Source: Paramacrobiotus metropolitanus (Eukaryota; Tardigrada; Eutardigrada; Parachela; Macrobiotidae). From it: a stretch of DNA of 64,000 bases. The stretch lies in contig NW_026570338.1 in the NCBI RefSeq assembly GCF_019649055.1, forward strand, positions 248,001 through 312,000, in the 5' to 3' direction. The translations under genes were made by a program, and so were the position numbers. Below the pieces are notes generated by a model. That model had not been told where the DNA came from. It saw nothing but the letters and a program-made list of their open reading frames with translations, and did no database searches. Below are positions 23,263 to 35,782 of this stretch, in pieces; positions within the stretch are counted from its first letter, which is position 1, and each line of letters starts with the position of its first letter.

Positions 23263-24988
23263 AGGTACTCTTGCAGGATGCAGAAAACTTTGGGCTTAAC
23301 AGAATCGTGTAATGCGGATGCTGCCTAATTCTTGTATCTCAGATTTTCAGTTGCTGCTTAAAGTGGGCACTTGACGGAAGATCACAGCTGCAGAAATGTG
23401 TATTAGTGGTGTTCAAATTTTTGTGGTTTGCTAACCAACTACGCTAGTTGTTATATTATACGATATTGTGTTTGCAGTTAGGCGCTGTTTTATGTTGACA
23501 TTTTTGGCAGGCACGGCTGTTACTGTCATGCGGACATGCCATTTGCGTTGCAACTGCTGACCTTTGGTTTCCCGTTCGGGGTAGTTGGCAGCTGGTTTCA
23601 CGGAACGATGAGCCGGAATCATCATTTCCTGTTCACCAACCGCAATTATATTTTTAGTTTTCAAGGAAGCGAGCAACAAAGACCAACCACAAAAACTGAA
23701 ATTATAAGCTGTATACCAGATACAAGCTTTCAAAAACTCTCGGAAAAGATTAACGATTACGGGCAAATTGACAAGCTTCGTAAGTTTTGAGTTCTTGCGT
23801 CATAGATTCAGAGAAATGCGGTTTATCTGAATGCGCAGTGATATGGCCGTGAAGAAGAAGCGTATGTGCGAGTATATTGGCTTTAAGTTAGCTGAACGGG
23901 AATGGTGTTACGCTTTTTCTATACAAACAGGCAAACATACTAGAAATCGTCCCTAGGTGTAAAAAAACGATAACCGCGTCGCAGCCTCATTAAGCAGTCG
24001 AAACCGCAGCAGTCAAAAGAAATTTCAGCACGACTTTCATTTTATTTCTATGGATTTTGGATGCATCCGGTACAAAATGGCCTTTCTGCTGAGCATTTTG
24101 TCAAGGAAAGCTGCCAATCGGCACGAGGAAATGAACCTGTTACACTTCGAAACGTTTTTTTGGATGTATATGATTTCTGCAGCTGAATCAGATTTTGAAC
24201 ACCACAGATATATCTGTGTACTATAAGTAAGCTGTACACTGACTGAAAAACCGTTACCGTGAGCAATATTCGACTGCTTAGAAAGGATTTAAAAGCAACA
24301 GAGCTGTATTTTTCAGTTTTAAGGATGATTTAAAATGACAAGTACAGTAGTTTACTTAAACGAGAAGTCGCGCACAAAAAACTCAAGTTGTTATCTGATC
24401 CTCTTGAAACTTTGCTGTGACATATAAGACGTAATATAAAATCGATTCCTAACCAAAACCATACCAACATTTTCCCGAAATTCTTAAGTTCGTTTCAAAA
24501 TTAATAAAAACTGTGTAGCCTGAGGTTGGTTCAGATGCGGGATTAATCGCATTTTTTTCATATACAGCCGTCGAATCTTGTTTCTTTCTTTTTTTTCCAT
24601 TGCCAAGTTTGTGCGCGAACCAAACGTTATACTGTGTTTACAGATACGTACATGTACGTAGGTGTGCGACATGTTACTGCGAGCTTAGTTTCGCATTAGT
24701 TGCAGTAAATCAGTGTGTACTTTAAGCATGCCTACTTTGCGAGTGTCCAGTTATCAAAATTCCCTAAAGTGACGTATTTAATATTGCAGTTCGGTGACCA
24801 CAAGTTTTTAAGGGCCCTTTGAATTTTAATCATCATAATCGTCACGCTATTCTCGACACACCAGTGAAACGACAATTTAAAAATGCATCTGATTTATGTA
24901 TTATTGTAGTAATAACGGTTATCTACGAGTACTCTTGTTCGTTCATCCCACTCTCTGCCGTGAACGTTTCGGTTGGTCCAAATTCGCC
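23263..24988. other. Spacer: upstream region of P0, then downstream region of P1
   Basis: 23430-23770 is the P0 version of a conserved upstream block also found at 25460-25800, 33870-34220 and 63240-63440. It is open on both strands in several copies, but neither strand shows a domain. 24480-24660 matches 32860-32960 and 52530-52650 and marks the left side of the large repeated block. Confidence 0.5.
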
Positions 24989-25400
24989 TCAGAAAGCAAA
25001 TCCATTGCACTGGCACCCGCCAGGTTGCGCTCCACAGTTAGCACAGCGGGGAAAACTCCCGGCGCAGCACGTCCACCACGCAGTGCACGCGATGGTGCAG
25101 GGTATATCTAACAACAAACCCGGAGTTTTGAATGTAATGTCGATAATATGATGTCGCATCTAAGACGTCTAAGCCCGAAACAAATTTAACAGTCTATTTA
25201 AGCTATAATAAGTTTGTTCTAAGTCGAAAGTAATAACTTTCTCAGTTGTTTGATCGCGACTTACCAATTCCCCGTTTGGCGCGAGCGACATTTTGAGTCT
25301 CCCCAAAAAGGTCACTGTCGACAACCATTGCGTCAGTTGGCAGCATCAGTTGCAGCAGAACGATGCTGACGCAGATAATGAAACTCTTGCGAATGGCCAT
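24989..25400 (-). CDS. Secreted cysteine-rich prepropeptide P1 (8-Cys)
   Basis: Two exons: 25400-25265 and 25107-24989 (phase 1, ATTG|GTAAGT ... GTTAG|AT), 84 residues. The start Met (MAIRKSFIICVSIVLLQLML) is the one shared with P2; it opens a clear signal peptide. An acidic propeptide (VVDSDLFGETQNVARA) ends in Lys-Arg-Gly. The mature peptide of about 41 residues begins GIDIPCTIACTAWWTCC and continues with RCANCGAQPGGCQCNGFAF, with eight Cys in the order C-C-CC-C-C-C-C. It is transcribed away from PGRP-kinase unit 1. Regulation through the shared upstream region is plausible. An effector or ligand role is inference. Confidence 0.82.
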
Positions 25401-27366
25401 TATTCTGCAAGATGCGGAAAATGTAGCGTCGCTTAGTGCAGTGCAGCCTGATTTACGCACCTCAGTTGTGGTTCAAAGTGGGCTCTTGATAGAAGGTGAC
25501 AGCAACAAATATTTCGATTACTGGTTGTCCAAACTTTTGCAGCTTACTACAGAACTGCTTTTTTATATGCTTTTGGTTGAAGTTATGCGCGGTTTTATAC
25601 CCGCAATTTTGGCTCGCACTGTTGTTTAGTGTCATGTTTACACGCCATTCGTGTTGCAACTGCTGCCCTTTAGCTTTCCGTTCCAGGCAGTCTGCAGGAC
25701 TTTTCATGGAACAATGACCGGAATTACCATGTTCCGTCTTCCACTCGCGATACGATTTTCGGTTTTTGAGAAAGCCATACAAGAGCCAGTAACTGATAGT
25801 CTAAACTTTAACAGATACCAAGTCATACGTCTACAAATGCAGAAACATTGCGTGGCTATGCACCAGTAAACAGCCGACACCGGACACCGCAGTCACCAGT
25901 AGAGCTTTGCTGCATCAGCAGCAGCACCACCGCTGTGCTAATTATTATTTCAACTGATATCAGATACAAACTCTGTACTTCCGATATAAAACGGTTTCCT
26001 GCCAAGAACTTCGCCCATCCGGGACGATAGGTATCACATGTACAAGAAACCGACTTTGCGATGTGGCTATTTGGAAACGTTTTAGCTTAGCTTAGTAGTT
26101 AAGGGCCAATGTTAATAACACCTTTTAGAATTTCACTCAACAGGCAGCCATGTAAACAGAATTTAAAGTGAGTTTTAACTTTTTCTCATATGTTCTATAC
26201 AATTTTTTTTGCTCAGAATTGAATTGCAGCCTGTACATAGTGTCATCTAACCATTTTTGCATTTTGCGAATAAATCAAGCTTGAAGCGGTTCTTTAGTTT
26301 AGGTATGCGGGTATTGAACTGATTGATAAAAGCCACCTAGCAGTCGCTGCAAGCGCTGGTACATTACTTGATAACTAAAATTTAAACAATTAAGAAAACA
26401 ACTTAAGAAATAACATATCATACATTGTAGCGGTGTTGGTTTTGTACACTACGCGAATGTTACACCCTTACCTGTTAACAGTTCTGTAAGGGTGTAACCG
26501 AAGACCGTCTTCTTTCGGATTTAATCGTAAGGATAACGGGTAGCATACTCAAAGTAGCCGTAGCCTTTATTTTTAACCACAGCCAGGCTAGGTAATTGTA
26601 ATTAGTCATAATAACGTGTTCATTATTTTTGAAAACGCGTTAATATACAGTAAGTGTACGATTTCTTTATCCTGATGAACATCCCAGCGGAAAAGCCACT
26701 TGCTCAATCAGGCATTTTCAAACGCCGCCAAAAAAGTGTGACCATGCATTAAAGGATTAGCTATTTCTTTAATGTCTTTAATGTAAAATTTTCGTTGTTT
26801 GAAGGATGGTCAACCTGCGCGAATATTGACTGTAGCAGCTTTTCCCGAAGAAACCCCTGGGGTAGTACGTAAACCGTTATCCAGATTCACGAATGACTGC
26901 TTTTGACGTAGCATAATTTGTATTTTAACTTTTATTCTTTTTTGCTATTTTATTATTCTATTCTTTTACTCTGTTTTGCAACAATACCCAAAAGTTGCCA
27001 ATTGACGAAACAGAGAGACGTGCTTAAACAAAAGATTCATAAAAGTGGAAACAAGTGGCCGTTAGATGCGAAATATGTGCAAAACTTGCAACCATACCAC
27101 GTTACAGTATCCGGTGTATTTGCGATATGATCAACTGCATTTAGCGTCGGAAAAACGCAGCTTACACCCTTACCTGCTACCAACAGCGCTATACGGTATG
27201 AATCCGTACGATACAGTATGTAGTGAAATTTAGTTTAATCTATGCGGTATGGACATAATAGTAAACCATGGACATATTAAAATAATCCTCTCCAATAACT
27301 ACAGTACCTACTGAAAAAAAGCAAGCTGGCACTGAACAGATGAACAGAGATTAACGGTGGTTTTAG
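25401..27366. other. Divergent intergenic region between P1 and PGRP-kinase unit 1
   Basis: Contains the conserved upstream block of the peptide genes (25460-26060). Relative to block 2 it has lost about 1 kb near 27,220, including the first PGRP exon. The ORF at 26918-27130 is not conserved in block 2, so I do not call it. Confidence 0.55.
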
Positions 27367-28499
27367 TTTCCTTATTGGGAGTGACGGTTCGATATTTGAA
27401 GGACGTGGATGGACCATCCGACCGGCCTATGAAATACGCTACAACGGGAAAGGTTTTGGAACGGCATTTATTGGGAGATACTCCTCCAAAGGTCAGTAGC
27501 TGATTATCACCGCTTTGAATCCGTTTGCAAATCGGTGCCTCTTGCTGCTAATTTGTGATCCAGTGTCACAAATTAATCAGCGCACCGATCTCCTACGCTT
27601 TCGAATTTCTTCAACTAGTAACTACGCTCACTACAGGATGATCTGATAAAAGTTTGGTTTATCTTGTTTTATCTCAACTCTCAAGTCAATTTCAAAGCAG
27701 ATCAGAATAGTGCAGCTTGGATGGAAAAAGCGTCGATTTCAGGGCTCTGCATCTGTTTCCGAGCTTTTGCTAGCGTATATCGTTTTCTTTTTGAGATCAG
27801 AGCGGGTAGCTACCGTATATCATATATGATTGGATAAGAGAAAAAGGACCAGTTATCAGAAATGCATAAAATTTAACTTTAATTTGAAGATCACGAGCTT
27901 TTAGAAAATTTGTAAAACGTGGGTAGGTAACCGAAGTAAAATCAAACCGTAAAAAGTGACCGGTTTGCGAACGAAGTACTTACCAGATTGTGTAGGGTGC
28001 TGCAGTTAAAACTGATTTGACATTTCAGACAACGCTTCCACGCCCTTCACTCACCGCGCTGCTGTGAGCGACCACGACCTGTTAAAATGTGCTCAAGAAA
28101 AGGGATATGTGAAAGCAGTGCCTTTCAACCAGACCGCTGAATTCACGCGTATTGATCCTGTGATTAAAAACTACATCGAAAATCCCCAAACCGTCCGCGG
28201 TAAATTCGTTATTCCGTCTGGATTCCCATACAGTGTTGTGTACAATGTATTTCAGATCTCACTATGCATTACAGATATCACTATAGCACCAGCTGACAGC
28301 AGCACGGCAGCTCTCATTACTGGGCGTTCGTTACGATCCGTCGCCGAGCCGCTGGAGGCACAACCTACCTTATCTACCGCGGCACTTACGGGATTAGCGA
28401 CCGGAGTTACTGGTTTCATTCTCCTGGTTGCCATAGCCCTTTACCGCTTCCGCAAAAAATTACTAAGTTCTGTAAGCAGCCAAAACTCATCTGTGCTAA

Positions 28500-29090
28500 G
28501 GGAACGAACTCATCTGTACTCGGTACATGGTATCAAATCCATTAACAAGCATAGGAACTTTTACTTTCGCGTACTCCCAACACTTTTTGCATTATTTTAC
28601 GACTTCCTGTAGTCAAAAAAATTGCGTCCATCAGCATCTGGTTGGGGAGCTCTGCGTGAAACGAGATTCCAAAAATCGTAAATGCAAAAATCTCAGGACT
28701 GACCGATTTTCTTCGGATTTTTTATCAATATGCTTTTTATTAACCACATTTATAGCATTTTTTCTAACTGCAAACGAATTTTAAGATCTAAATGAAATGG
28801 TGAAAAATGCTGAATCCCTCGTTCGATGTAAGAATGACTTTCATATTCATATTTTTTTATGTGCAAGATTTGGCGCAGATCGAGTTTATGGTGAGACTTT
28901 TGGTACACTTGTCAGCTTTTAGCCTTTTACAATTTTTGAAATCAAGTTACACGCAGAGCTCCCCACTCCTCAGTCGGATGTGACGCGCAAAAGCGCTTTC
29001 GATATCAAATGTATACAGATTATATAATTACAGAAAGCCATAAAGTAATGCAGAAAAATATTTAGGTGTACTTGTTCGTGTACACGTACA
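28500..29090. mobile_element. Diverged palindromic element, relative of 19563-20241
   Basis: The left end (TAAGGGAACGAA...CGGTACATGGTATCAAATCC) and later phrases (GAGACTTTTGGTACAC, ACGACTTCCTGTAGTC) match both arms of the 19.6-kb element but with much divergence. It lies in the intron between the TM exon and the kinase exons of PGRP-kinase unit 1. Confidence 0.55.
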
Positions 29091-29827
29091 CCTAAAATAC
29101 GTGTACATGTTCGCGAAAGTTCTCGCACATGTACAAGTACGAGTGCAATGCTATGTTATTGTGCAGCAGTGGCGTTTTAAGCAATTTTATTGCTGATTTT
29201 ACTGGCATTGCACCATTTGTGGACCTTCCGGTTGTCGAGCGACAACGTAACAGAAGCACGCGTGCGGTGGCCCATGCCACAGGCTGTTTTAACGTAAATC
29301 TTTGAAAATTCATAACTTTGTTCATTCCTCCATTAAATTTTTATGCATAGTCTTGAAAAATGCAGAATAATACAGTATCAGGCAAAAGAAATGCTTTTTA
29401 ATTTTTCTTTCAGGATTGTGCGCTGTTAGCCTGCGCGGCTAGCATAGCCGCCTATGGAGGATTTCCCATAGGCGGCTATGTTAACCGCAGAGGCTCATAC
29501 TGCATTACCCTAAAGAAGAAACAGAAAACATTTATTTTGCCTAATACTGTGTATTATTCTGCATTTTTTAAGACTATACATAAAAATTTAGTGCAGGAGT
29601 GAACAAAGTTATGAATTTTCAAAGATTTACGTTAAAACAGCCTGTGGCATGGGCCACCGCACGCGTGCTTCTGTTACGTTGTCGCTCGACAACCGGAGGG
29701 TCCACAAATGGTGCAATGCCAGTAAAATCAGCAATAAAATTGCTTAAAACGCCACTGCTGCACAATAACATAGCATTGCACTCCTTGTACACGTATTTCA
29801 GTAAGGTACGTGTACCAGGTCACTTCC
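29091..29827. mobile_element. Foldback element with arms of about 270 bp
   Basis: 29134-29400 and 29510-29785 are near-identical inverted copies; the same 60-residue open frame appears on opposite strands in the two arms and is not a gene. The centre holds a smaller inverted repeat (CATAGCCGCCTATGG ... CCATAGGCGGCTATG, 29440-29482). The right edge is TTAA (29828-29831). Confidence 0.72.
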
Positions 29828-32156
29828 TTAAAGTTAACTGTCTGTATTCTGTACGGATTGATTCGCGCCAGGTGTTATAACAGAAATGTTACAGAATCCC
29901 GATGATCACCGGAATGACATGCAGAGGCTCATTCAGCTGCGACAATGTCGTATTACGAACGGCAGCCCTGGACGGTGGACATGGGTAAGAATGTCGATCT
30001 ATGTATGGATGCGTGTACGAATTAGTGCATTTCGTGACGTTTTTCCGTGTTAAAGCTACTAAAGCTGAAGACCCGATTCCGATCGAAGGACACAGCGGAA
30101 TAGTCGTGAGAGGCTTGCTGATCTCCCGGAAACGCTGGAAGCTCTTAGACAGAACACCGTCTCAGCGCCTACCGGTCGCGGTCAAAATGCTGCGGGAAGT
30201 ACATCCCGACAATCGCAGCATCGCGGGGTTTTTGACGGAAATGAGCATCCTTATGAAGGTCGGCCGGCATGTCAATATTGTCAACCTGGAAGGCGTAGTT
30301 CACCGAGGTACTAATGCCCGACTTCCTTTTGCACACCTCTTTCGCTTCGCTCGGTGTACAGTAATGTTAGTGTATGATGGCTAAAGGTCATGCTTAGCAG
30401 GTGGGTTGAAAATTGTTATGGAATACTGTGAGGTCGGCGCTCTGGACGACTTTCTCAGAAATCTAAAAGGCGAGACGAGTGGGGACTGGGGAGTCTGGCG
30501 AAGTGGTTCGGTTGGTCAACGGTTACGTCGCCTTCGACAAGAACCAAGAGAACCAACTCATCGCCACACCCGTTCTGACCGAACTACTATGCATTGCTCA
30601 CCAGATCAGTCGCGGCATGGCTTTCTTATCGCAGAAGCACATTATCCACCGCGATTTAGCTGCGCGGAATGTCCTCCTGACGGCTGATCGGATCGTGAAG
30701 ATTTGTGATTTCGGCATGGCCTGAGAGCAACCGGAGTACGTTCTAGAACGAGGTAAGGTATGTACGAGGGGATGTCAGTAGCGCATGGCACCACTCCCTG
30801 TACTTTCTGCCATCCGATAGCTGGAGCGTGACGTTGCGGCAGTATATATGGCAAAATCAGGCGCGATACATAAAAAACCATGGCGGCGGCGCGGTACATA
30901 AACACCGGCAGCAAGTACAGTGAGTGCTGACATGCGCTACTGATATTCCCTTGTTTATAGTACTATGCATTACGCAGCTATCGAGATTATGCCTTGTTGT
31001 GGTTCAGAGCGTCAGACTCCCTAGTTTTTTCATAAAAACTGCTACAATTACGTTAGTAATGACTAATCAACTCGTCCCTGTCGACATCTTGATGAGAAAA
31101 AAACGTTTTGGTATGTTGTGCAGTCTCTGTTTAAGCTTCAAGTCAGTGTGTGTCTTTGACTGTTAGTGTAATCGTCAGCCGGAATGATCGTAGGTGCCGT
31201 TGCCGGTTTGCTGGATGGCGCCGAAATCCATGGTTCAGGGGCACGGTGTCTTCAACACGCAGAGCGATGTGTGGTCGTTCGGCGTGGTCCTGTGGGAAAT
31301 CTTCACCGTAGGCGATGTACCGTATACCACGGAGTTCTTCCACGGGATTTTCTACGATAAGCTGTATGGATTTCTGCAAAGCGGCGGGCGACTGCGAATT
31401 CCAAGCCTGTGTCCCGAATCTGTGTAAGTTACACCAACCTGAAATAGAACATCGTCAACTGTGAGAAAAATAATGGGAAACTTTACAAATCAGCTGTAAT
31501 CGAACGTTTTCACGTGCTGATACGAGTTTCATGTTTACTTTGTCTCAGGGCTGTGATGATGCTGGAATGCTGGGATTTCACCGCTGAGAACCGACCCACA
31601 TTTGAACTGCTGCACCAGAAACTGGAGCAGTTGCTCCCGGGGGCCCTTCGCAATCGCTATGTCATCTTTGACGCAGACAATAATAATAAGATCAATGAAA
31701 CATTAAAAATAACGGCGGCGGAAATTGATATCGATGGTAGCATGGCCGAACTGGGCAGCAGTGATTAGATGTGCGTTTAATTGCGCTGGTACGATTGGCT
31801 CTGTTTTTCATTAACTGCAGCAATATGACGCTTGCAAATTCACCGTGTAGTTACTCAACACTTACCTAATTTACAAGACGTCTGACTTGCTACATTTCGA
31901 TTTTCATGTATTTTGCTTGTGTACCAATCAGCTCCCGGCAAATTAAATGGATGATAGTGATTGAATTTTGTTAATATTGTTGCTGGTGTTTTTAGTTATC
32001 CGTCAAAGTGTCCGAAAAGGTCATTAGTGTTCAATCGTTCTGTGGAAAAAAATGGTGTTGCAGTCCATCTAGTTCATACTTTTGTTTTTATGTACAATTC
32101 TGACGGCGCTCCCACGTTGAGACATTATGAATGAATCGCTATAAAAGTTCGGCTGG

Positions 32157-32300
32157 GCGCGTGGATGTGTGACAGGAGGGTGAACTCGCCGATCAGGGCG
32201 GTGGTCTTCTGGGCGATGCGTGCGAGGCTTCGGGGTTGGAGCGCTACGCGGAGATGGTCCCGAACTCCCGGTTAAGGCGCGGCGGATCCAATTGAACGCG
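32157..32300. other. GC-rich patch of foreign look
   Basis: About 140 bp are clearly richer in G+C than the AT-rich surroundings. A minus-strand frame is open for about 35 codons (RDHLRVALQPRSLARIAQ) and could be read as bacterial-type coding, but is too short to assign. It could be a chance island, a fragment of transferred DNA or an assembly artefact. Confidence 0.4.
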
Positions 32301-32355
32301 CGGATCCAACTGTCAAAAAAATAATGTGATGCGATGCTTCAAAATGCTGCTCGCA

Positions 32356-32431
32356 AGGTTGTGAAATTGCAAATACCGGTATCTACTGCGTGCAGTAGGT
32401 TGTGAAATTGCAAATACCGGTATCTACTGCG
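32356..32431. repeat. 35-bp direct tandem duplication
   Basis: AGGTTGTGAAATTGCAAATACC and its continuation to CTACTGCG occur twice, about 40 bp apart. Each copy contains the palindrome ATACCGGTAT. Confidence 0.8.
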
Positions 32432-33310
32432 TTCAATGGAACAGGATGCGAAATTGTTTGGAAAAATAAAATAAATAATTTGTTTGGTAAAAATTCGACA
32501 ATTACGGTAGATTAGGCTGAGTGTAGCGGCATTAGCACATTGTGGTGGATGTGTACAACAGTCAAATGATTACTTGTAGTGCTATTAGCGTTGTGTAGTT
32601 TCTTACAAAAAGAGTCAAATGACCCTGTTGCAGTGCCATTAGCCAAATTGTGATGTGGACTGTAGTGACATTAGTGTTTTGTTGTGAACTGTAGTGGCAA
32701 TAGCGTTCGCCTAAACAAAATTTTAATTTTAATTTACGTAATCGTCCATCGCTGTTAGCACACCAGAGAAAACACAATCTAGATAAGAAGCAACGCACTG
32801 ATCATGCACTATCCGTACTTACAGTAATAATCATAATTTCAGTGGCTATCAACTCTTATCATTCTTTCAGAAGCTCCCCATCAAAGGGAGTATTTTTTCA
32901 TATTCAGTAGCCGAATTTTGTTTGTCCTTCTTTTGCCATTATCAAATTTATGCGCGAACCAAACGATGTACTACAGAAATGCGCAAATAATAGTGTATAA
33001 GCTTGTCGCGTTAAGTATCAGTAACGTCAACGTCAGCCTGTAATGCAAACATGCAAGCATTACGGCAGCAAGCAAGCAAGCATTACGGCAGTAAATGTGT
33101 GATTAAGGGCCCTTCAAATTTTTATTGTCATAATCGTCATAACATTAACGATACACCAGTGAAACAACAATTTAAAAAGAAATGCATCTCACTGGTTTTT
33201 CAGCAACTATATGTATTTAATAATATATATAGTAATAACGGTTATCTGCGAGTACTCTTGAACTTCATCCTATTCTCTGGCGTGAACGTTTCGGTCGGTC
33301 CAAATGCGCC

Positions 33311-33727
33311 TCAGGCAAATCCATTGCATTGGCACCCACCAGGTTGCGCTCCACAGTTAGCACAGCGGGGAAAACTCGTGGCGCAGCACGTCCACCACGC
33401 AGCGCATGCGATGGTGCAGGGTATATCTACCAACGAATCCGGGTTATCTCAAGGTAAAGCATTAATGTCAACATGATGCCGCATCCCAATACCGATTGCG
33501 GAGACAGCAACAAATTTTACAATCATTCTAAGCTATAATCAGTTTGTTGTACGCAGTAATAACTTTTTAGCTTTTATTCGCGGCTTACCAATATTTCCCC
33601 GTTTGGCGCGAGCGACATTCTGAGTGTCCACAGAAAGGTCACCGTCGACAGCCATTGCGTCGGTTGGCAGCATCATTTGCAGCAGAACGATGCTGACGCA
33701 GATGATGAAGGTCTTACGAATGGCCAT
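33311..33727 (-). CDS. Secreted cysteine-rich prepropeptide P2 (8-Cys)
   Basis: Two exons: 33727-33589 and 33426-33311 (phase 1, ATTG|GTAAGC ... GGTAG|AT), 84 residues. Signal peptide MAIRKTFIICVSIVLLQMML; propeptide VDGDLSVDTQNVARA; Lys-Arg-Gly site. The mature peptide begins GNIDIPCTIACAAWWTCC and ends GGCQCNGFA. All eight Cys of P1 are kept, and changes fall between them, which suggests selection on the fold. It stands 2.06 kb from, and head to head with, the first coding exon of PGRP-kinase unit 2. Confidence 0.82.
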
Positions 33728-35782
33728 TGTTCTGCAAGATGCGGAAATGTATTGTCTGCTTAAGGCAGTGCCACCTGATGTACGTACCGCAGTTGTCGTT
33801 CAAATTAGGCTCTAGATGTAAGGTCACAGCAACAAATATTTCAATGACTGGTTGTTCAAACTTTTGTCGTTTTACTAAAACACTATTTTTTGTGATATGC
33901 TTTGGGTGAAGTTAAGCGCGGTTTTATACGCGCAATTTTGGCTTGCACTGTTGTTTACTGTCATGTTGACATGCCATTCGTGTTGCAACTGCTGCCCTTT
34001 AGCTTTCCGTTCCAGGCAGTCTGTAATTCTTTTCATGGAACAATGACCGGAATTACCATGTTCCGTTTTCCAATCGCGATACGATTTTCGATTTTTCAGG
34101 AAGCCGCACACGAGCCAATAAATGATAGTCGAAACTTTAGCAGATACCTAAGTCGTACGTCTACATATGCAGAAACATTGCGTGGCAATGCGCCAGTAAA
34201 CAGCCGACACCGCAGCCACCAATAGAACTTTGTTGCATCAGCACGACCGCTGTGCTATTATTATTTCAACTGATATGAGGAACATCCGTTGCAAAACGAT
34301 TTTCTGCCAAGAACTTCGCCCATCCGGGGCGATAGGCATCATATGTGCAAGAAACTGACTCTGCGAAGTGGCTGCTTGCAAACGCTTTTGCTTTGCACTA
34401 GTAGTTAAAGGCTAATGCTAATAATGTCTGCTTGAATTTCACTCATTAGGTAGGCATGTAAGCAGAGTTCGAAGCTTTTTTTCGTGCATTTTAAATTACC
34501 GTATTCTCATATGTTTCAAAACATTTTTTGCTGTCTCAAGTTGTACTGCAGCCTATAATGTCATTTAAGTTGCATTTTGCGAATAAATCATTCTTTAGTT
34601 TATGCGAGCAATCGAATTGATTGGCAAAAGCCACCCAAGTAGCAGTCATTAAAGGCGCTAGTACTCGTACATTATTTGATAATCAGAATTTGAACAACTA
34701 GAAAATATTCTATATGAAATGACATGTTACATACCATGCCGTGTAGCGGTGTCGGTGTTGTAGTAGGTAAGGGTGTAGCAGGTGCGTGGTGTAAAGATGA
34801 AAGCTATTAACCTAAGACTGTCTGTTTTCGGGGTAAAAGATAACGGATCACGCACTCGAAGCAGCCGTAGCCTTTATCTTCATGAGCATCTAGGCTAGCA
34901 AATCTGTAATTTAATAGTAATAACATCGTGTTCAATAATAATAAATTTAATAGTAATAACATCTTTTTTGGAAACGGTAATATATACGGTTTTTTTATTA
35001 TTCTGATGAGCATCGAAGCAGAAATTCACACTTCATGAATCAGACGTTTTTCGCACGCGGCTAAAACAGTGTCACAACTATTTCCTTAATGGATTTAGCT
35101 ATTTCCTTAATGTCTGAAATTTGTTGTTTTAAGAATGGTCAGTCAACCTGCGCTGGTTTTTACTGGTTGGAGGAGCTTTTCCCGCCAAAATCCTCAGTAT
35201 GTACAGTAAACCACGATACAAATTTGCACATGTCTACTATGAAATGTCAGAATTCGAATTTTAACTTTTACTATATAAGCCAGCAGCAATACGTAAAATT
35301 GCTGACTGATGAAGAAAGACACCCGAAGACGTACGTAGTCGTGAACATAGATTCATAAAATTATTAACTGAAAACAAACGGCGACCGGATGCAAAATATT
35401 TGCAACCACACCACCTTTACCGTATCCGTTTTATCTGCGATATGATCTACCGCATTCAGCGTCGGCGAAACACAGCTGTTACGCTCTACCTGCTACCATA
35501 TGTTGTTTTCCCACGCTGTTTTATCTGATCCCCAATTCCGCAGTGATTGTTATAACGTGTAAAAAACAGTACACGGATACTCCCCATATGACCACATATA
35601 ACGACGTCATTTCCTCCACCCAGTGTTTGTTACAAGTACTGGGCATTCACAAAGCACAAAGCTTGCTCTAGCCCTGGCAATAAAGGCAGTAATACGGCGC
35701 TGGAATACGATGGCATTCAAGTTATAGCTCTCTAGCGTCAGTTTATTCTGCTGTTTAGATACCGGTGTGTCGCACTGCAAAA
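33728..35782. promoter_or_regulatory. Divergent intergenic region shared by P2 and PGRP-kinase unit 2
   Basis: About 2 kb between two genes that point away from each other. Segments are conserved with 25401-27220 and 63045-64000: the block at 33870-34220, the phrase CATCCGGGGCGATAGG, and the stretch 35480-35664. The conservation in three blocks suggests joint control, but no specific factor site can be named. Confidence 0.45.

Larger units (their letters stand above)
27367..31768 (+). pseudogene. PGRP-transmembrane-tyrosine kinase receptor, unit 1 (damaged)
   Basis: Exons recognised: 27367-27491 (PGRP core: FLIGSDGSIFEGRGW ... GKGFGTAFIGRY), 28029-28471 (end of PGRP: STPFTHRAAVSDHDLLKCAQ, then stalk and TM helix LTGLATGVTGFILLVAIALY with basic stop RFRKK), about 29895-30307 (juxtamembrane, PVAVKML, alphaC Glu in FLTEMSILMK), 30401-30757 ([31 protein letters not shown]), 31194-31423 ([21 protein letters not shown]) and 31549-31768 (MMLECWDFTAENRPTF). 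PGRP and TM share one exon, so a membrane PGRP is certain if the exon is used. Damage: first PGRP exon deleted, frame changes near 30,020 and 30,480, TGA after FGMA (30722-30724), APE changed to APK. Two foldback elements sit in the TM-kinase intron. Confidence 0.78.
24300..31990. repeat. Large duplicated block 1 (peptide gene P1 + PGRP-kinase unit 1)
   Basis: Peptide gene, shared upstream sequence, PGRP exons, kinase exons and 3' flank occur in the same order and orientation at 32860-39560. A third copy runs from 52420 past the window end, broken by an LTR element. The copies differ by many substitutions and by deletions and insertions, so the duplications are not very recent. Confidence 0.8.
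31769..33310. other. Spacer between repeated blocks 1 and 2
   Basis: No gene. Holds a GC-rich patch (32157-32300), a 35-bp tandem duplication (32356-32431) and, from about 32860, the left part of block 2. Confidence 0.55.

Noticed and set aside
24819-25151. Plus-strand ORF with HWHPPGCAPQ, also at 33051-33476 and 62601-62822
   Set aside because: It is antisense to the second exon of the cysteine-rich peptide genes. The minus strand has signal peptide, splice sites and conserved Cys.
26918-27130. 70-codon hydrophobic ORF before PGRP unit 1
   Set aside because: A possible signal-peptide exon was considered, but the matching region of block 2 (35255-35460) is not open in the same frame.
29092-29880. 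Identical 60-residue ORF on both strands (MNKVMNFQRFTLKQP)
   Set aside because: It is the two arms of a foldback element, not two genes.
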